From assembly GCA_041916675.1 (NCBI GenBank), contig JAYRZB010000007.1, forward strand, positions 127,765 through 191,764: 64,000 nucleotides of DNA, given 5' to 3'. Within the stretch, counting starts at the first letter, position 1. Each line of letters begins with the position of its first letter. Of this stretch, positions 36,005-44,730 are shown piece after piece. Made by a program: the position numbers and the translations under genes. The stretch is from JAYRZB01 sp041916675 (GTDB lineage Bacteria > Pseudomonadota > Alphaproteobacteria > Rhizobiales > Devosiaceae). Under the pieces are notes generated by a model, which had not been told where the DNA came from, did not search any database, and worked only from the letters and a program-made list of their open reading frames with translations.

Positions 36005-37213
36005 ATGCTGAATCTGAAGAAGACCCTGTCGCTGGCAGTTGCCGCTGGCGTGCTCGCCGCAGCCATGCCCGCCATGGCCGAAGACGTGAAAATGGGCGTT
36101 ATCGGCGACCTGACCGGCCCGATTGAATCGCTGGCGCCGCCGATCGTGGCCGGTGCACAGCTGGCGATCGACCAGGTCAATGCCCAGGGCGGCATTCTGG
36201 GTGGCGGCAAGCTGGTTTCGGTTGTTGGCGATTCCGCCTGCGATGCCACCACAGCCGGCGCTGCTGCCGACAAGGTGGTCAACACCGAACAGGTTACCGC
36301 TATCGTTGGTGCGTTCTGCACCGGCGCCACGATTGGCGCGGCCAACGCGGCCGGTATTCCGGGCAATGTGGTGATGATCTCGCCATCGGCTTCGGCACCG
36401 GCCCTGACCACGCTTGAAGACAAGGACCTTGTCTATCGCACCACGCCGTCTGACGCCTTCCAGGGCGTGAAGATGGCCGACCTTCTGATCCAGAAGGGCA
36501 TCAAGGACGTTGGCGTCACCTATGTGAACAACGACTACGGCAAGGGCCTGGCCGATGCTTTCGCAGCATCGTTCACCGCTCAGGGTGGCACGATCTCGGT
36601 CAACGTCGCCCATGAAGAAGGCAAGGCGGACTATCGCGCTGAACTCGGCCAGCTGGCCGGTGGCGGCAGCCCGAACCTGGTGATCCTGGCATATGCTTCG
36701 GGCTCGGGCCAGACCGTGCTGCGTCAGGCTGTCGAAAGCGGCGACTTCACCCTCTATGTGGGTGGCGATGGCATGGTTGGTGACGACCTGCTGACCGGTA
36801 TCGACGCAGCAGCGGTTGAAGGCCTGCTCGCAACGCGCGCCGGTGCCTATGCCGGTGAAGCAGCCGATATCTATGCCAAGCTCGCAACCGAAGCTGGGAA
36901 CGATCCGGCAGCAACCTATGCCCCGCAGGCCTATGATGCGGCGTTCCTTCTGGCGCTCGCCATCGAAAAGAACGGTTCGGCATCGCGTGATGGCCTGTCG
37001 GCGGCCCTGCGTGCGGTGGCGACCGCTCCGGGTGAGCAGATCCTGCCCGGCGAATGGAGCAAGGCTGTCGAGCTGATCAAGGCCGGCACCGACATCGACT
37101 ATACCGGCGCCGGTGGCCCGGCTGAGTTCGATGCGGCAGGCGACGTGCCCGGCACGATCGTTTACCTCGCTGTCGAAGGCGGCAAGTTCGTTGAAAAGGG
37201 CGCTGTCGAATAA
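36005..37213 (+). CDS. livK: Branched-chain amino acid ABC transporter, substrate-binding protein
   Basis: A 402-residue periplasmic binding protein of the LivJ/LivK type. The signal peptide spans about residues 1-25 (LAVAAGVLAAAMPAMAED), followed by VKMGVIGDLTGPIESLAPPIVAGAQLAIDQVN; the disulfide-type cysteines (SACDATTAG, AFCTGAT) are present. AGAGGGA precedes the ATG at 36005. Codon use is more biased than in neighbours, consistent with high expression, and a strong terminator follows. The transporter's other genes livGFHM lie on the opposite strand beyond the next gene. Confidence 0.93.
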   Translation: MLNLKKTLSLAVAAGVLAAAMPAMAEDVKMGVIGDLTGPIESLAPPIVAGAQLAIDQVNAQGGILGGGKLVSVVGDSACDATTAGAAADKVVNTEQVTAIVGAFCTGATIGAANAAGIPGNVVMISPSASAPALTTLEDKDLVYRTTPSDAFQGVKMADLLIQKGIKDVGVTYVNNDYGKGLADAFAASFTAQGGTISVNVAHEEGKADYRAELGQLAGGGSPNLVILAYASGSGQTVLRQAVESGDFTLYVGGDGMVGDDLLTGIDAAAVEGLLATRAGAYAGEAADIYAKLATEAGNDPAATYAPQAYDAAFLLALAIEKNGSASRDGLSAALRAVATAPGEQILPGEWSKAVELIKAGTDIDYTGAGGPAEFDAAGDVPGTIVYLAVEGGKFVEKGAVE

Positions 37214-37238
37214 TCGACATAACGCTTTAATCTGATCG

Positions 37239-37270
37239 AACCCGGGCCATTGGCCCGGGTTCTTTTGTTT
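37239..37270 (+). terminator. Strong rho-independent terminator after livK
   Basis: AACCCGGGCC and GGCCCGGGTT form a 10-bp stem with an ATT loop, followed by CTTTTGTTTT. It lies 25 bases after the livK stop codon. Confidence 0.92.
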
Positions 37271-37283
37271 TGAGGATACTGCC

Positions 37284-37877
37284 ATGCCCTTCGATGACGA
37301 GACGCGGCGGTTTTATGCCGAGAATGCCCAAACCTATGCCAACCGGACGCGGAACGGACCCGATGCGATGCTGGACCAGTTCCTCGCGCATCTCGATCCG
37401 GGGGCATATGTGCTCGAACTCGGTTGTGGGGCGGGGCAGGATGCCGAAACCATGCTGGCGCGGGGCTTTGATGTTCTGCCCACCGATGGTTCACGAGAGC
37501 TGGCGGCCGAAGCTGAGAAGCGGTTGGGCCGTCCGGTCAGGATCATGCTGTTTGATGAACTGGACGACCAGAATGCCTTTGACGGGGTCTGGGCCTGCGC
37601 CTCGCTGCTGCATGTGCCGCTTGCGGACCTGCCGGACGTATTGATGCGGGTGCACAGAGCCCTGCGTCCGGGGGGATGGTTTGTGGCCAGCTACAAGGCA
37701 GGCTTGGGCGAAGGCAGGGACGGGTTTTCCCGCTTCTACAGCTATCCTGACAGAGCAGAACTGATGTCGGCTTATCAAGGCGCGGCCCCCTGGGCCGCGC
37801 TGGCGTGTGAGAACGCAACCGGCGCCGGCTTTGACCGTCAGGACATCGACTGGCTGTGGGTGACCGCCCGCAAATAG
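37284..37877 (+). CDS. SAM-dependent methyltransferase
   Basis: A 197-residue class I methyltransferase: YAENAQTYANRTRN near the start, SAM motif VLELGCGAGQDAETMLARGFDV, and FDGVWACASLLHVP, a Methyltransf_25/TehB-like pattern. GAGG lies nine bases before the ATG, just behind the livK terminator, so it is expressed separately from livK. Substrate unknown. It converges on livM with a 4-base gap. Confidence 0.87.
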   Translation: MPFDDETRRFYAENAQTYANRTRNGPDAMLDQFLAHLDPGAYVLELGCGAGQDAETMLARGFDVLPTDGSRELAAEAEKRLGRPVRIMLFDELDDQNAFDGVWACASLLHVPLADLPDVLMRVHRALRPGGWFVASYKAGLGEGRDGFSRFYSYPDRAELMSAYQGAAPWAALACENATGAGFDRQDIDWLWVTARK

Positions 37878-37881
37878 CGCC

Positions 37882-39165
37882 TCAGGCTTCGCGACGCACC
37901 ACTTCGGGGATCAGGCCCCGGGGCGCATAACGCAGAGCCAGGGTGATTACGACGCCGAGGACGAAGACGCGCATCTGCAGAGCTCGCGATTCGATCTCGG
38001 GGATGGCGCCCCACCCGATCTGTTCGGTGAGGTGGGAGATGTTGGTGAACAGCCATTGGGCCACCGGATCGGACATGGCGACGGTGATATAGATCAGCAG
38101 CCCGCCGAGCAGCGCGCCCCAATTATTGCCCGCGCCACCAACGATGACCATAACCCAGAACAGGAAGGTGTGGTTGATCGGCTGATAGCTCGAGGGGTCA
38201 TAGATCTGGGCGAAGCTGACGAGGATCGCTCCGCCAATGCCCATGAGCACCGAGCCGAGCACGAAGATTTCAAGCTGACGGGCGGTGACGTTCTTGCCCA
38301 TCGAACCGGCGGCGATGTGATTGTCGCGGATGGCGCGCATCATGCGGCCCCAGGGCCCGCCATAGGCGCGTTGGATGAGGACGAAGGCAACGAGGATAAA
38401 GACCACCACCACCGCCAGGAACCCGGCGCGGGCGATGATGAACGACGAGTTGATATCCATGCCGGAGGCCTGCAGGTCCTGCGGCAGGGGCGTCGGCCAC
38501 TGGATGGGCGAGACGGTCAGCGTGCCACGGGTCAGCCAGTCCATGTTCTTGAGCAGGGCGCGGATGATCTCGGAAATGCCGATGGTGGCGATGGCGAGAT
38601 AATCGGTGCGCAGGCCAAGGCAGATCTTGCCCACTAGATAGGCGATGCCGGCAGCGAGCACGCCGCCGAACAGCCAGCCGAGGACAGGCGGCAGGCCGAG
38701 CCCGCCGACAAAGCCGGAATTGGCCTCGATATAGGCGGCGGCCGGGTCGATCTGGCTGCGATAAATGATGTAGGCGGCAAACCAGACCAGAACTGTCAGG
38801 GCCACTTTCCAGCCGCCCTTGATGCCGATGCGGTGGCTCTGGCGGGCCGCCAGCACCAGCGCTGCGCCGATGGCAAAGGCCAGTAGGGCGCGGCCGAGCA
38901 TGGCCGGGCCTTCCGAACCCCAGAAGGTGGGGTTGATGGGATAGGAAATGAACAGGGTGGCAAAGCCGCCCACCATGAGAAAGCCCATGATGCCGAAGTT
39001 GAACAGCCCGCCATAGCCCCACTGGATATTGAGGCCGAGCGCGATCAGCGCATAGGCGAAGGCTTCCACCATCAGCCGGGTAGTGAATGGAATGCCCATG
39101 GCCAAAGCGACCACGATGATGAGGGCAAAGATGCCCGCGAACATAAAGAGGCCGCGGCGGATCAT
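37882..39165 (-). CDS. livM: Branched-chain amino acid ABC transporter permease LivM
   Basis: A 427-residue inner-membrane permease with about nine or ten transmembrane helices. The C-terminal part has the permease-ATPase coupling region GRMMRAIRDNHIAAGSMGKNVTARQLEIFVLGS typical of LivM, and the N-terminal LGLNIQWGYGGLFNFGIMGFLMVGG matches the family. It overlaps livH by 4 bases. It is the last gene of the livGFHM operon. Confidence 0.93.
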   Translation of the reverse strand: MIRRGLFMFAGIFALIIVVALAMGIPFTTRLMVEAFAYALIALGLNIQWGYGGLFNFGIMGFLMVGGFATLFISYPINPTFWGSEGPAMLGRALLAFAIGAALVLAARQSHRIGIKGGWKVALTVLVWFAAYIIYRSQIDPAAAYIEANSGFVGGLGLPPVLGWLFGGVLAAGIAYLVGKICLGLRTDYLAIATIGISEIIRALLKNMDWLTRGTLTVSPIQWPTPLPQDLQASGMDINSSFIIARAGFLAVVVVFILVAFVLIQRAYGGPWGRMMRAIRDNHIAAGSMGKNVTARQLEIFVLGSVLMGIGGAILVSFAQIYDPSSYQPINHTFLFWVMVIVGGAGNNWGALLGGLLIYITVAMSDPVAQWLFTNISHLTEQIGWGAIPEIESRALQMRVFVLGVVITLALRYAPRGLIPEVVRREA

Positions 39166-40169
39166 GTCGAGGCTCCCTTGAAAATACCCGTGGGGCGCAC
39201 GAGCAATGTGATCACCAGGATCACAAAGGCGACGGTGAGCTTATATTCGGTGGGCACCAGAGACAGGTCGTTGGGCAGGGTGAACCAGGCTGGGAAACTG
39301 TCCTTGAACGGGCGCAAAAGGATAGACCAGTTGAACACCGCCAGCGTTTCGGCAAAGCCGATGAGGAAGCCGCCGGCGATGGCGCCATAGGTCTGCCCGA
39401 GCCCTCCAACGATGGCGGCCGCAAAGATGGGCAGGATGATGTTGAAGGCCAGATCGGGCTTGAGCGTGACATCGAGGGCCAGCATGGTACCGGCCATGCA
39501 GGCCAGCGCCCCGGCGATGATCCAGGTGACCCGCACCACCAGCGCGGTATTGATACCCGAAATCTGCGCCAGATCGGCATTGTCGGCCATGGCGCGCATG
39601 CCCTTGCCCAGCCGCGAGCGGGTGAGGAAGAAATGCAGCGCCAGCACCGCAATGATGGTGACGATGACCATGAGCAGCTGCGGCTGGCTGAAGGTGATGG
39701 GGCGGGTGGCGCCGAACATCGACATGTCGATGCGGATCAGGCTCTTGGCTTCGCCATAGTCGAAAAAGCTCCAGGTGCCGGTGCCGAAGAACAGGCGGAT
39801 CAGGCCCTGGGCCATCAGGGTAACGCCGATCGAGGCGATCAGCAGCGTAACCGGCTTGGCACCGCGCCGACGCAGCGGGGCATAAAAGCCCTTGTCGATG
39901 CCGAGCGCCAGGAGCGCGGTGAGCGCCATGGCAATGGGCAGGACCAGAAAGCCGGTGGGAATGGGGGCCTGAATGCCGAGCGCGGCAAAACCGAGGGCGA
40001 GCAGGAAGGCGATGAAGGCCCCGCCGGTCATCAGTTCGGAATGGGCGAAGTGGGCAAAGCGCAGGATGCCGAAGATCAGCGTGATGCCAATGGCGCCCAG
40101 CGCATAGATCGAACCGAGCACTGCGCCCGAGACCAGGACCTTGTTGATAAAAAAGACGAGTTCATCCAT
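39162..40169 (-). CDS. livH: Branched-chain amino acid ABC transporter permease LivH
   Basis: A 335-residue permease with about eight transmembrane helices. GSIYALGAIGITLIFGILRFAHFAHSELMTGGAFIAF at the start and GKGMRAMADNADLAQISGINTALVVRVTWIIAGALA (coupling helix) in the centre are LivH signatures. Separated from livF by 4 bases and overlapping livM by 4 bases, so it is translated as part of a tight operon. Confidence 0.93.
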   Translation of the reverse strand: MDELVFFINKVLVSGAVLGSIYALGAIGITLIFGILRFAHFAHSELMTGGAFIAFLLALGFAALGIQAPIPTGFLVLPIAMALTALLALGIDKGFYAPLRRRGAKPVTLLIASIGVTLMAQGLIRLFFGTGTWSFFDYGEAKSLIRIDMSMFGATRPITFSQPQLLMVIVTIIAVLALHFFLTRSRLGKGMRAMADNADLAQISGINTALVVRVTWIIAGALACMAGTMLALDVTLKPDLAFNIILPIFAAAIVGGLGQTYGAIAGGFLIGFAETLAVFNWSILLRPFKDSFPAWFTLPNDLSLVPTEYKLTVAFVILVITLLVRPTGIFKGAST

Positions 40170-40173
40170 GGCC

Positions 40174-40878
40174 CTAACCCCCGAGGAAGCTTTTTGCGAC
40201 TTCCGGGTCGGCGATCAGTTCCGCCCCCGTGCCGGTGAAACGGTTCTGCCCCCCGGCCAGCACAAAGCCCTTCGAGGCGAAGGCCAGCGCCTGGCGGGCG
40301 TTCTGCTCGACCATGAGAATGCCAACACCGGCCTTGTTGACGAGCACGATCTGCTCGAAGATTTCGAGCACGTATTTTGGCGACAGGCCTGCTGAAGGCT
40401 CGTCGAGCATGAGCAGCTTGGGCCGGCTCATCAGGGCCCGGCCCATGGCCACCATCTGGCGTTGCCCGCCGGACAGTTCACCGGCCGGCTGGCGGCGCTT
40501 TTCCTTGAGCGGGGGGAACATGTCGTAGACCTGGGTGAGGGTGTCGGCGAAATCGTCGCGCCGGACAAAGGCACCCATCTCGAGGTTCTCGTGCACGCTC
40601 ATGGATGTGAAGACGTTTTTTTCCTGCGGCACGAACGACAGGCCCATGGGCACCAGCCGGTCGGGCAGGGAATTGGCGATTTCGTTGCCGTCAAAGGTAA
40701 TGGTGCCGCCGGTGACCTTGAGCAGGCCGAAAATGGCCTTGAGCGTGGTCGACTTGCCCGCCCCGTTCGGCCCCACGATCACCCCGATATCGGATTGGTC
40801 TATGGCGATGTTGACCCCGTTCAGGATCGGCGCGCCGCCATAGCCACCAACAACGCCTTTAAGATCAATCAGTGCCAT
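40174..40878 (-). CDS. livF: Branched-chain amino acid ABC transporter ATP-binding protein LivF
   Basis: A 234-residue ABC ATPase: Walker A GPNGAGKST, signature LSGGQRQMVAMGRALM, Walker B LLMLDEPSAGLSP, and VEQNARQAL with the LivF-type H-loop region. Its start overlaps the livG stop by one base. Confidence 0.94.
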   Translation of the reverse strand: MALIDLKGVVGGYGGAPILNGVNIAIDQSDIGVIVGPNGAGKSTTLKAIFGLLKVTGGTITFDGNEIANSLPDRLVPMGLSFVPQEKNVFTSMSVHENLEMGAFVRRDDFADTLTQVYDMFPPLKEKRRQPAGELSGGQRQMVAMGRALMSRPKLLMLDEPSAGLSPKYVLEIFEQIVLVNKAGVGILMVEQNARQALAFASKGFVLAGGQNRFTGTGAELIADPEVAKSFLGG

Positions 40879-41684
40879 TACGCGGCCTCCACCGGAGAGC
40901 CGAAATAGGCTTCGATGATTTCGGGGTTGGCGCGGATTTCGGCCATGGGGCCCTCGGCGATCCTGGTGCCCTGGGCCATAACGATAACCGGGTCGCAGAG
41001 CTGGCCGATCAGGTCCATGTCATGCTCAATGACAAAGAAGGTGTAGCCCAGCTCCTTGTTCATGCGGGTGATATTGGCCGCAAGGTCCTGGAGCAATGTG
41101 CGGTTGACGCCGGCGGCCACCTCGTCGAGCAGCACCACCTTGGCGTCCACCATCATGGTGCGGCCCAGTTCGAGGAGCTTTTTCTGCCCGCCTGAGAGAT
41201 TGCCGGCCAGTTCGTTGCGAACATGCGAGAGCTTGAGGAAATCGATGACATCGAGAGCCTTCTTGCGCACCTCGGTATCGCGCCGGTGCACAAGGCCGGG
41301 GCGGAACCAGGCCTGGGCCAGGGTTTCGCCGGGCTGGTCGGCGGCCACCACCATCAGGTTTTCAAGCGCCGTCATATTGGAGAATTCGTGGGCGATCTGG
41401 AAGGTGCGCAGCATGCCGCGGTGAAACAGCTGGTGCGGCTTCATGCCGGTGACATCGGCACCATCGAAGATCACCTCGCCGCTATCGGGCACGATATTGC
41501 CGGCGACGATGTTAAAGAGGGTCGATTTCCCCGCCCCGTTCGGGCCGATCAGCCCGGTGACCGAGCCGCGCTCAACCCGGAGTGAGCAATCCGAAACGGC
41601 GGTCAGGCCGCCGAAGCGCTTGGTGACGTTCCTGACGTCGATGACTGCGTCGAAAGACAATATTCCGCCCTGTATCTGCCCCAT
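40878..41684 (-). CDS. livG: Branched-chain amino acid ABC transporter ATP-binding protein LivG
   Basis: A 268-residue ABC ATPase, first gene of livGFHM. Walker A GPNGAGKSTLFN, signature NLSGGQKKLLELGRTMM, Walker B VVLLDEVAAGVNRT, in which the usual Asp-Glu-Pro is Asp-Glu-Val as often in LivG, and FFVIEHDMDLI. The operon promoter should lie in the 67 bases upstream, before mgsA. Confidence 0.93.
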   Translation of the reverse strand: MGQIQGGILSFDAVIDVRNVTKRFGGLTAVSDCSLRVERGSVTGLIGPNGAGKSTLFNIVAGNIVPDSGEVIFDGADVTGMKPHQLFHRGMLRTFQIAHEFSNMTALENLMVVAADQPGETLAQAWFRPGLVHRRDTEVRKKALDVIDFLKLSHVRNELAGNLSGGQKKLLELGRTMMVDAKVVLLDEVAAGVNRTLLQDLAANITRMNKELGYTFFVIEHDMDLIGQLCDPVIVMAQGTRIAEGPMAEIRANPEIIEAYFGSPVEAA

Positions 41685-41751
41685 ATACAGCTCTTACGGC
41701 TGTTGAGCGCATGTGCTCATAAGCGTCTTGTCTGGTCAATGCTGGACGGGG

Positions 41752-42114
41752 TCAAATCACGCTGAGGACAGCATCGGCGGTGGCGCGGTTGCAGGCATGG
41801 AGCACATCGTAAAGCGTTGCCAGCCGGGTCAGCGCCTTGACGTCGACATCATGCGGAAGGGCGGCAAGCGGATCGATGAAAAAGACCAGCACATCAAGCT
41901 TGCCCTCGCAGATCATGGCGCCAAGCTGGGCATCGCCCCCGAGCGGACCGGATTTGAGGCAGGTGACGGCCAGCCCGGTGCCCTCGATGATACGGGCGCC
42001 GGTGGTGCCGGTGCCGTAGAGCTGGTGACGGGCCAGCTGATCGCGGTGACGGAGGGCCCAGGCCACGATCTCGTCCTTCTTGCCGTCATGGGCCACCAGT
42101 CCGATGCGCTTCAT
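41752..42114 (-). CDS. mgsA: Methylglyoxal synthase
   Basis: A 120-residue enzyme making methylglyoxal from dihydroxyacetone phosphate, a bypass that relieves sugar-phosphate build-up. It begins MKRIGLVAHDGKKDE; the phosphate loop YGTGTTG, LKSGPLGGDAQLGAMI with the catalytic Asp, and FFIDPLAALPHDVDVKALTRL are complete. Start 42114 with AGAGGA about five bases upstream. Its toxic product is removed by glyoxalases; gloB and two VOC genes are in the window. Confidence 0.95.
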   Translation of the reverse strand: MKRIGLVAHDGKKDEIVAWALRHRDQLARHQLYGTGTTGARIIEGTGLAVTCLKSGPLGGDAQLGAMICEGKLDVLVFFIDPLAALPHDVDVKALTRLATLYDVLHACNRATADAVLSVI

Positions 42115-42150
42115 GTTCCTCTCCACAGGCCGCAGCCCGGGCGGGCGCGG

Positions 42151-42789
42151 TCAGGTTCGCGATAACAGCAGTTTGATGCCGGCAACGCCAAAGAAGATGG
42201 CCAGCACCCCTTCGATGCCACGGCGCGCCTTCTGGTAGCCCCGGACCATGGGTTCTGTCGAGAAGATCAGTGCGTAAAGGCCAAAGACGACGATACCAAG
42301 CGCTGCGCAACCGGCCACGATCAGCGGGAATGTGTAAGCGGGGGCATCGGGACGCAGGCCCAGCGACATGATGGCAATCCAGGCCAGCACGGCCTTGGGA
42401 TTGAACAGGTGCAGCAGCACGCCGCGCCGGTAGAGCTGGAGGTATTCGGGCTTTTGCCCGGTGGCGCTGGAGCGCGCCTGAACCGGCCTGGCGGTCAGCG
42501 CCGAACGGGCCGATTTGTAAGCGAGGAACAAAAGGTAAAGCCCACCGGCAAGCTTGATCGCCTCAAGGGCGCTGGCATAGGTGGCGAGCACCGCCGATAT
42601 GCCGGTGGCGGCGAGGACCGCCCAGAACATCGAACCGGTGACCACGCCCAAGGCGAGCGCCAGCGCCGGGCGGCGGCCCTCGCTCATGGCCACGCCCATG
42701 ATGGCCATGTTGCTCGGCCCCGGGCTGGCGGTGGCGATCAGGTAGGTGAGGTAGACCAGCAGCAGCTGGTTGAGGTTTTCGATGGTCAT
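42151..42789 (-). CDS. LysE-family translocator
   Basis: A 212-residue membrane exporter with about six hydrophobic segments. The family motif TASPGPSNMAIMGVAMSEGRRPALALALGVVTGSMFWA and the later LFNPKAVLAWIAIMSL are typical of LysE/RhtB proteins, which export amino acids such as threonine or homoserine lactones. Substrate unknown. Part of a run of same-strand genes from 47328 to 41752. Confidence 0.9.
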   Translation of the reverse strand: MTIENLNQLLLVYLTYLIATASPGPSNMAIMGVAMSEGRRPALALALGVVTGSMFWAVLAATGISAVLATYASALEAIKLAGGLYLLFLAYKSARSALTARPVQARSSATGQKPEYLQLYRRGVLLHLFNPKAVLAWIAIMSLGLRPDAPAYTFPLIVAGCAALGIVVFGLYALIFSTEPMVRGYQKARRGIEGVLAIFFGVAGIKLLLSRT

Positions 42790-42810
42790 CAGTAGCGGTC
42801 CGGTTTGGCC

Positions 42811-43218
42811 TTAGCTCAAGATCAGATCGCGGCGACAGGCAAGGTGAATCTTGTTGCCGTCCGGATCGCGCAGATAGGCGCCATAGTAGCCATCGCCATA
42901 GTGAGGACGCGGCCCGGGGGCGCCGTCGTCGCGGCCACCAGCCGCAATTCCGGCGGCAAAGGCTGCATCAACCGCTTCGGGCGAGGGGGCGAGGAAGGCG
43001 ATCATGGTGCCGTTCCCAGCGCTGGCGGGCAGGCGGTTGAAAGGTTCGTAGGCATAGAACCGCGGCAGGGCCTGGCCGGGCACGATCCAGCACAGGGAGG
43101 CGGGGCCACCATCGGGGGTGACCTTGCGCTGGACGAGGCCAAGCGGGATCAGAATGGCATCGTAGAAGCGCCCGGCGCGCCCGAGGTCGGAGACGCCGAC
43201 GGTGATGTGGCTGAACAT
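42811..43218 (-). CDS. VOC-family protein (glyoxalase/bleomycin-resistance fold)
   Basis: A 135-residue protein with one vicinal-oxygen-chelate domain: HITVGVSDLGRAGRFYDAIL at the start and DGYYGAYLRDPDGNKIHLACR at the end, the usual beta-alpha-beta-beta-beta modules with metal-site His and a C-terminal position (H in IHLAC). Activity unknown. It lies 9 bases after the periplasmic sensor-like gene. Confidence 0.88.
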   Translation of the reverse strand: MFSHITVGVSDLGRAGRFYDAILIPLGLVQRKVTPDGGPASLCWIVPGQALPRFYAYEPFNRLPASAGNGTMIAFLAPSPEAVDAAFAAGIAAGGRDDGAPGPRPHYGDGYYGAYLRDPDGNKIHLACRRDLILS

Positions 43219-43227
43219 GGTTGGGCC

Positions 43228-43785
43228 TTAGAGCTTGCCGGTATCGACGCGGGCGACAAGGGCGCCGATGACGGTGCCGTTCTCAAGGACGGGAACAGCG
43301 ATCTCGGCTTCCAGCGCCCTGGTCTCGGGGTTCTCTGCCACCGGGCCGGCATAGACGGCATCGGGGCCGGCGCCGCCGCTCTTGAGCCAGATGTCTTCAT
43401 CGCCCTGCCAGTAGTCATCGACCATGCCAGTGGCCCCGGCGTTCAGGCCCTTGGCATCAAGGACGAGCAGCAGAGTGAGGCGCGGGTCTTCACCGATGGC
43501 GGCGGCAAGGCGCTTGGAAGCGGTGTTGTTGAGCACCGCATCGATATAGGGGTGAGTGTCCTTGTCGGCCTCAGACTTCCAGAAGCCATCGAAGGCGTCG
43601 ATGGTGGCCTGCTCATAGGCCGCCGACATGGCGTTCTGGTCCTTGACCGCCTTGATCAGGGCCGGGTCGGTGGCGATGGCGGCAAGGCTGGTGCGCGCCA
43701 GTTCGAGCAGGGCCGCTTCATCGGCAAACGCCGGGAGCGCAAGGGCTGAGAGCAGGGCGGCGAGGGCCAGGGTTTTGACGCGCAT
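43228..43785 (-). CDS. Free-standing periplasmic PDC/Cache-like sensor protein (copy 2)
   Basis: A 185-residue exported protein: signal peptide MRVKTLALAALLSALALPAFA, then a mature domain with ALIKAVKDQNAMSAAYEQATIDAFDGFW, LDAKGLNAGATGMVDDYWQGDED and AVPVLENGTVIGALVARVD. The DxxGxN...DYWQGDED...VxxGxxIGA pattern resembles the extracellular PDC/Cache ligand-binding folds of chemoreceptors, but no membrane or signalling domain follows. A clear paralog lies at 46738-47328, on the far side of a chemoreceptor gene. Ligand unknown. Confidence 0.8.
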   Translation of the reverse strand: MRVKTLALAALLSALALPAFADEAALLELARTSLAAIATDPALIKAVKDQNAMSAAYEQATIDAFDGFWKSEADKDTHPYIDAVLNNTASKRLAAAIGEDPRLTLLLVLDAKGLNAGATGMVDDYWQGDEDIWLKSGGAGPDAVYAGPVAENPETRALEAEIAVPVLENGTVIGALVARVDTGKL

Positions 43786-43800
43786 TTACGGTAACTTTCA

Positions 43801-43867
43801 ACTTCTGAAAATTGGTGAGCAGAGATTTCAAATCTGTCGACAACACCGCAACAAAGTTTTGAAAACT
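43801..43867. promoter_or_regulatory. Cluster of 13-bp palindromes upstream of the sensor-like gene
   Basis: In an AT-rich intergenic stretch, AGATTT-C-AAATCT (43823-43835) and AGTTTT-G-AAAACT (43855-43867) are perfect dyads sharing the pattern AG-x-TTT-x-AAA-x-CT. A degenerate third copy, ACTTCTGAAAATT, centres on 43807. Centres are 22 and 32 bases apart, roughly two and three helical turns, so all face the same side of the DNA. Likely regulator sites; regulator unknown. Confidence 0.5.
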
Positions 43868-43995
43868 GGTGCGGTATCATAGTATGAAGCCATTGAAATA
43901 TATAGCTATTTTTTCTGACTGCTGGGATTTTTCCGCCTTTTGCGGATACTCATATCATTATCGCTGATTTCAGGCCGCCCGGGCAAATGAAAACG

Positions 43996-44397
43996 TCAGC
44001 CGCGCAGCGCGATGGCTTCGCCGATCAGGGCGGCAAGGGCGTCGGCGGGGATGGTGTCGCCGGGCACAAAGGGGATGAAGCGGATCTGGCGGTGATCGCC
44101 CTGCAAAAGCCCTGCATCGTTGGAGAGCTGGCGGCCGTGTTCGAAGATCAGCGAGACGCGGTCTGGATAGGGAAAGACCGCGCAGATGAACCCGGCCCGC
44201 TTGTGGCGGAAGTTGACCGAGCCCCAGCCGGTCTGGACCTTGGGCATCAGGTCGGGCGCGATGGCAAACAGCACCGAGAGCAGGTCGCGGGCAAGGCGGG
44301 CGATGGCGGGTGGCTTTGGCGCGAGGAGCGCATCAAGGGCCTCGGCAAAGCCGGGCACGGGCTGTCGCTCAACTGGTGGCAAGGTGGATTTCGGCAT
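43996..44397 (-). CDS. DUF1801 domain-containing protein
   Basis: A 133-residue soluble protein with the DUF1801 core: IAPDLMPKVQTGWGSVNFRHKRAGFICAVFPYPDRVSLIFEHG, in which the mid-region W-G-x-x-x-F and F-E-H-G recur in the family. The fold (YdhG-like) is uncharacterised. Its start overlaps the end of the preceding ABM-like gene by 29 bases, so they form one transcript behind the chemoreceptor. Confidence 0.8.
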   Translation of the reverse strand: MPKSTLPPVERQPVPGFAEALDALLAPKPPAIARLARDLLSVLFAIAPDLMPKVQTGWGSVNFRHKRAGFICAVFPYPDRVSLIFEHGRQLSNDAGLLQGDHRQIRFIPFVPGDTIPADALAALIGEAIALRG

Positions 44398-44665
44398 GGG
44401 ACATGCTCACCGTTTCGGGCACCATCATGGACATGAAAGGGCTTGATGCCATTTCTGCCATGAGCTTTTCACCGGCGGCAAGGGCATCGGCGTGGCTGAG
44501 CCAGGTGACCACGTCGGTCCAGTTGCCGTCGGCATCCGAGGCCAGGGTGCGGCGCACAAAGCCGGGCTGGCGGTCGAGCCAGTCATTGACGTCGGCATTG
44601 GCGGCAAGAAAGGCGGCCGCGGTGGCGTGAATCCGGAAGCGAACGATTTCAAGACTGGCGGGCAT
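44369..44665 (-). CDS. Small protein with ABM-like dimeric ferredoxin fold
   Basis: A 98-residue protein: SLEIVRFRIHATAAAFLAANADVNDWLDRQPGFVRRTLA and WTDVVTWLSHADALAAGEKLMAE follow the pattern of stand-alone dimeric alpha-beta-barrel (antibiotic biosynthesis monooxygenase-like) proteins. Catalysis is not implied. It lies 65 bases after the chemoreceptor gene and overlaps the DUF1801 gene by 29 bases. Confidence 0.7.
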   Translation of the reverse strand: MPASLEIVRFRIHATAAAFLAANADVNDWLDRQPGFVRRTLASDADGNWTDVVTWLSHADALAAGEKLMAEMASSPFMSMMVPETVSMSHAEIHLATS

Positions 44666-44730
44666 GGCGGGCTCCTGTTGGACACCAGCCTTGTGCGGCC
44701 GGGGCCCTGACAGAAGCTGTCAGCAGATGG

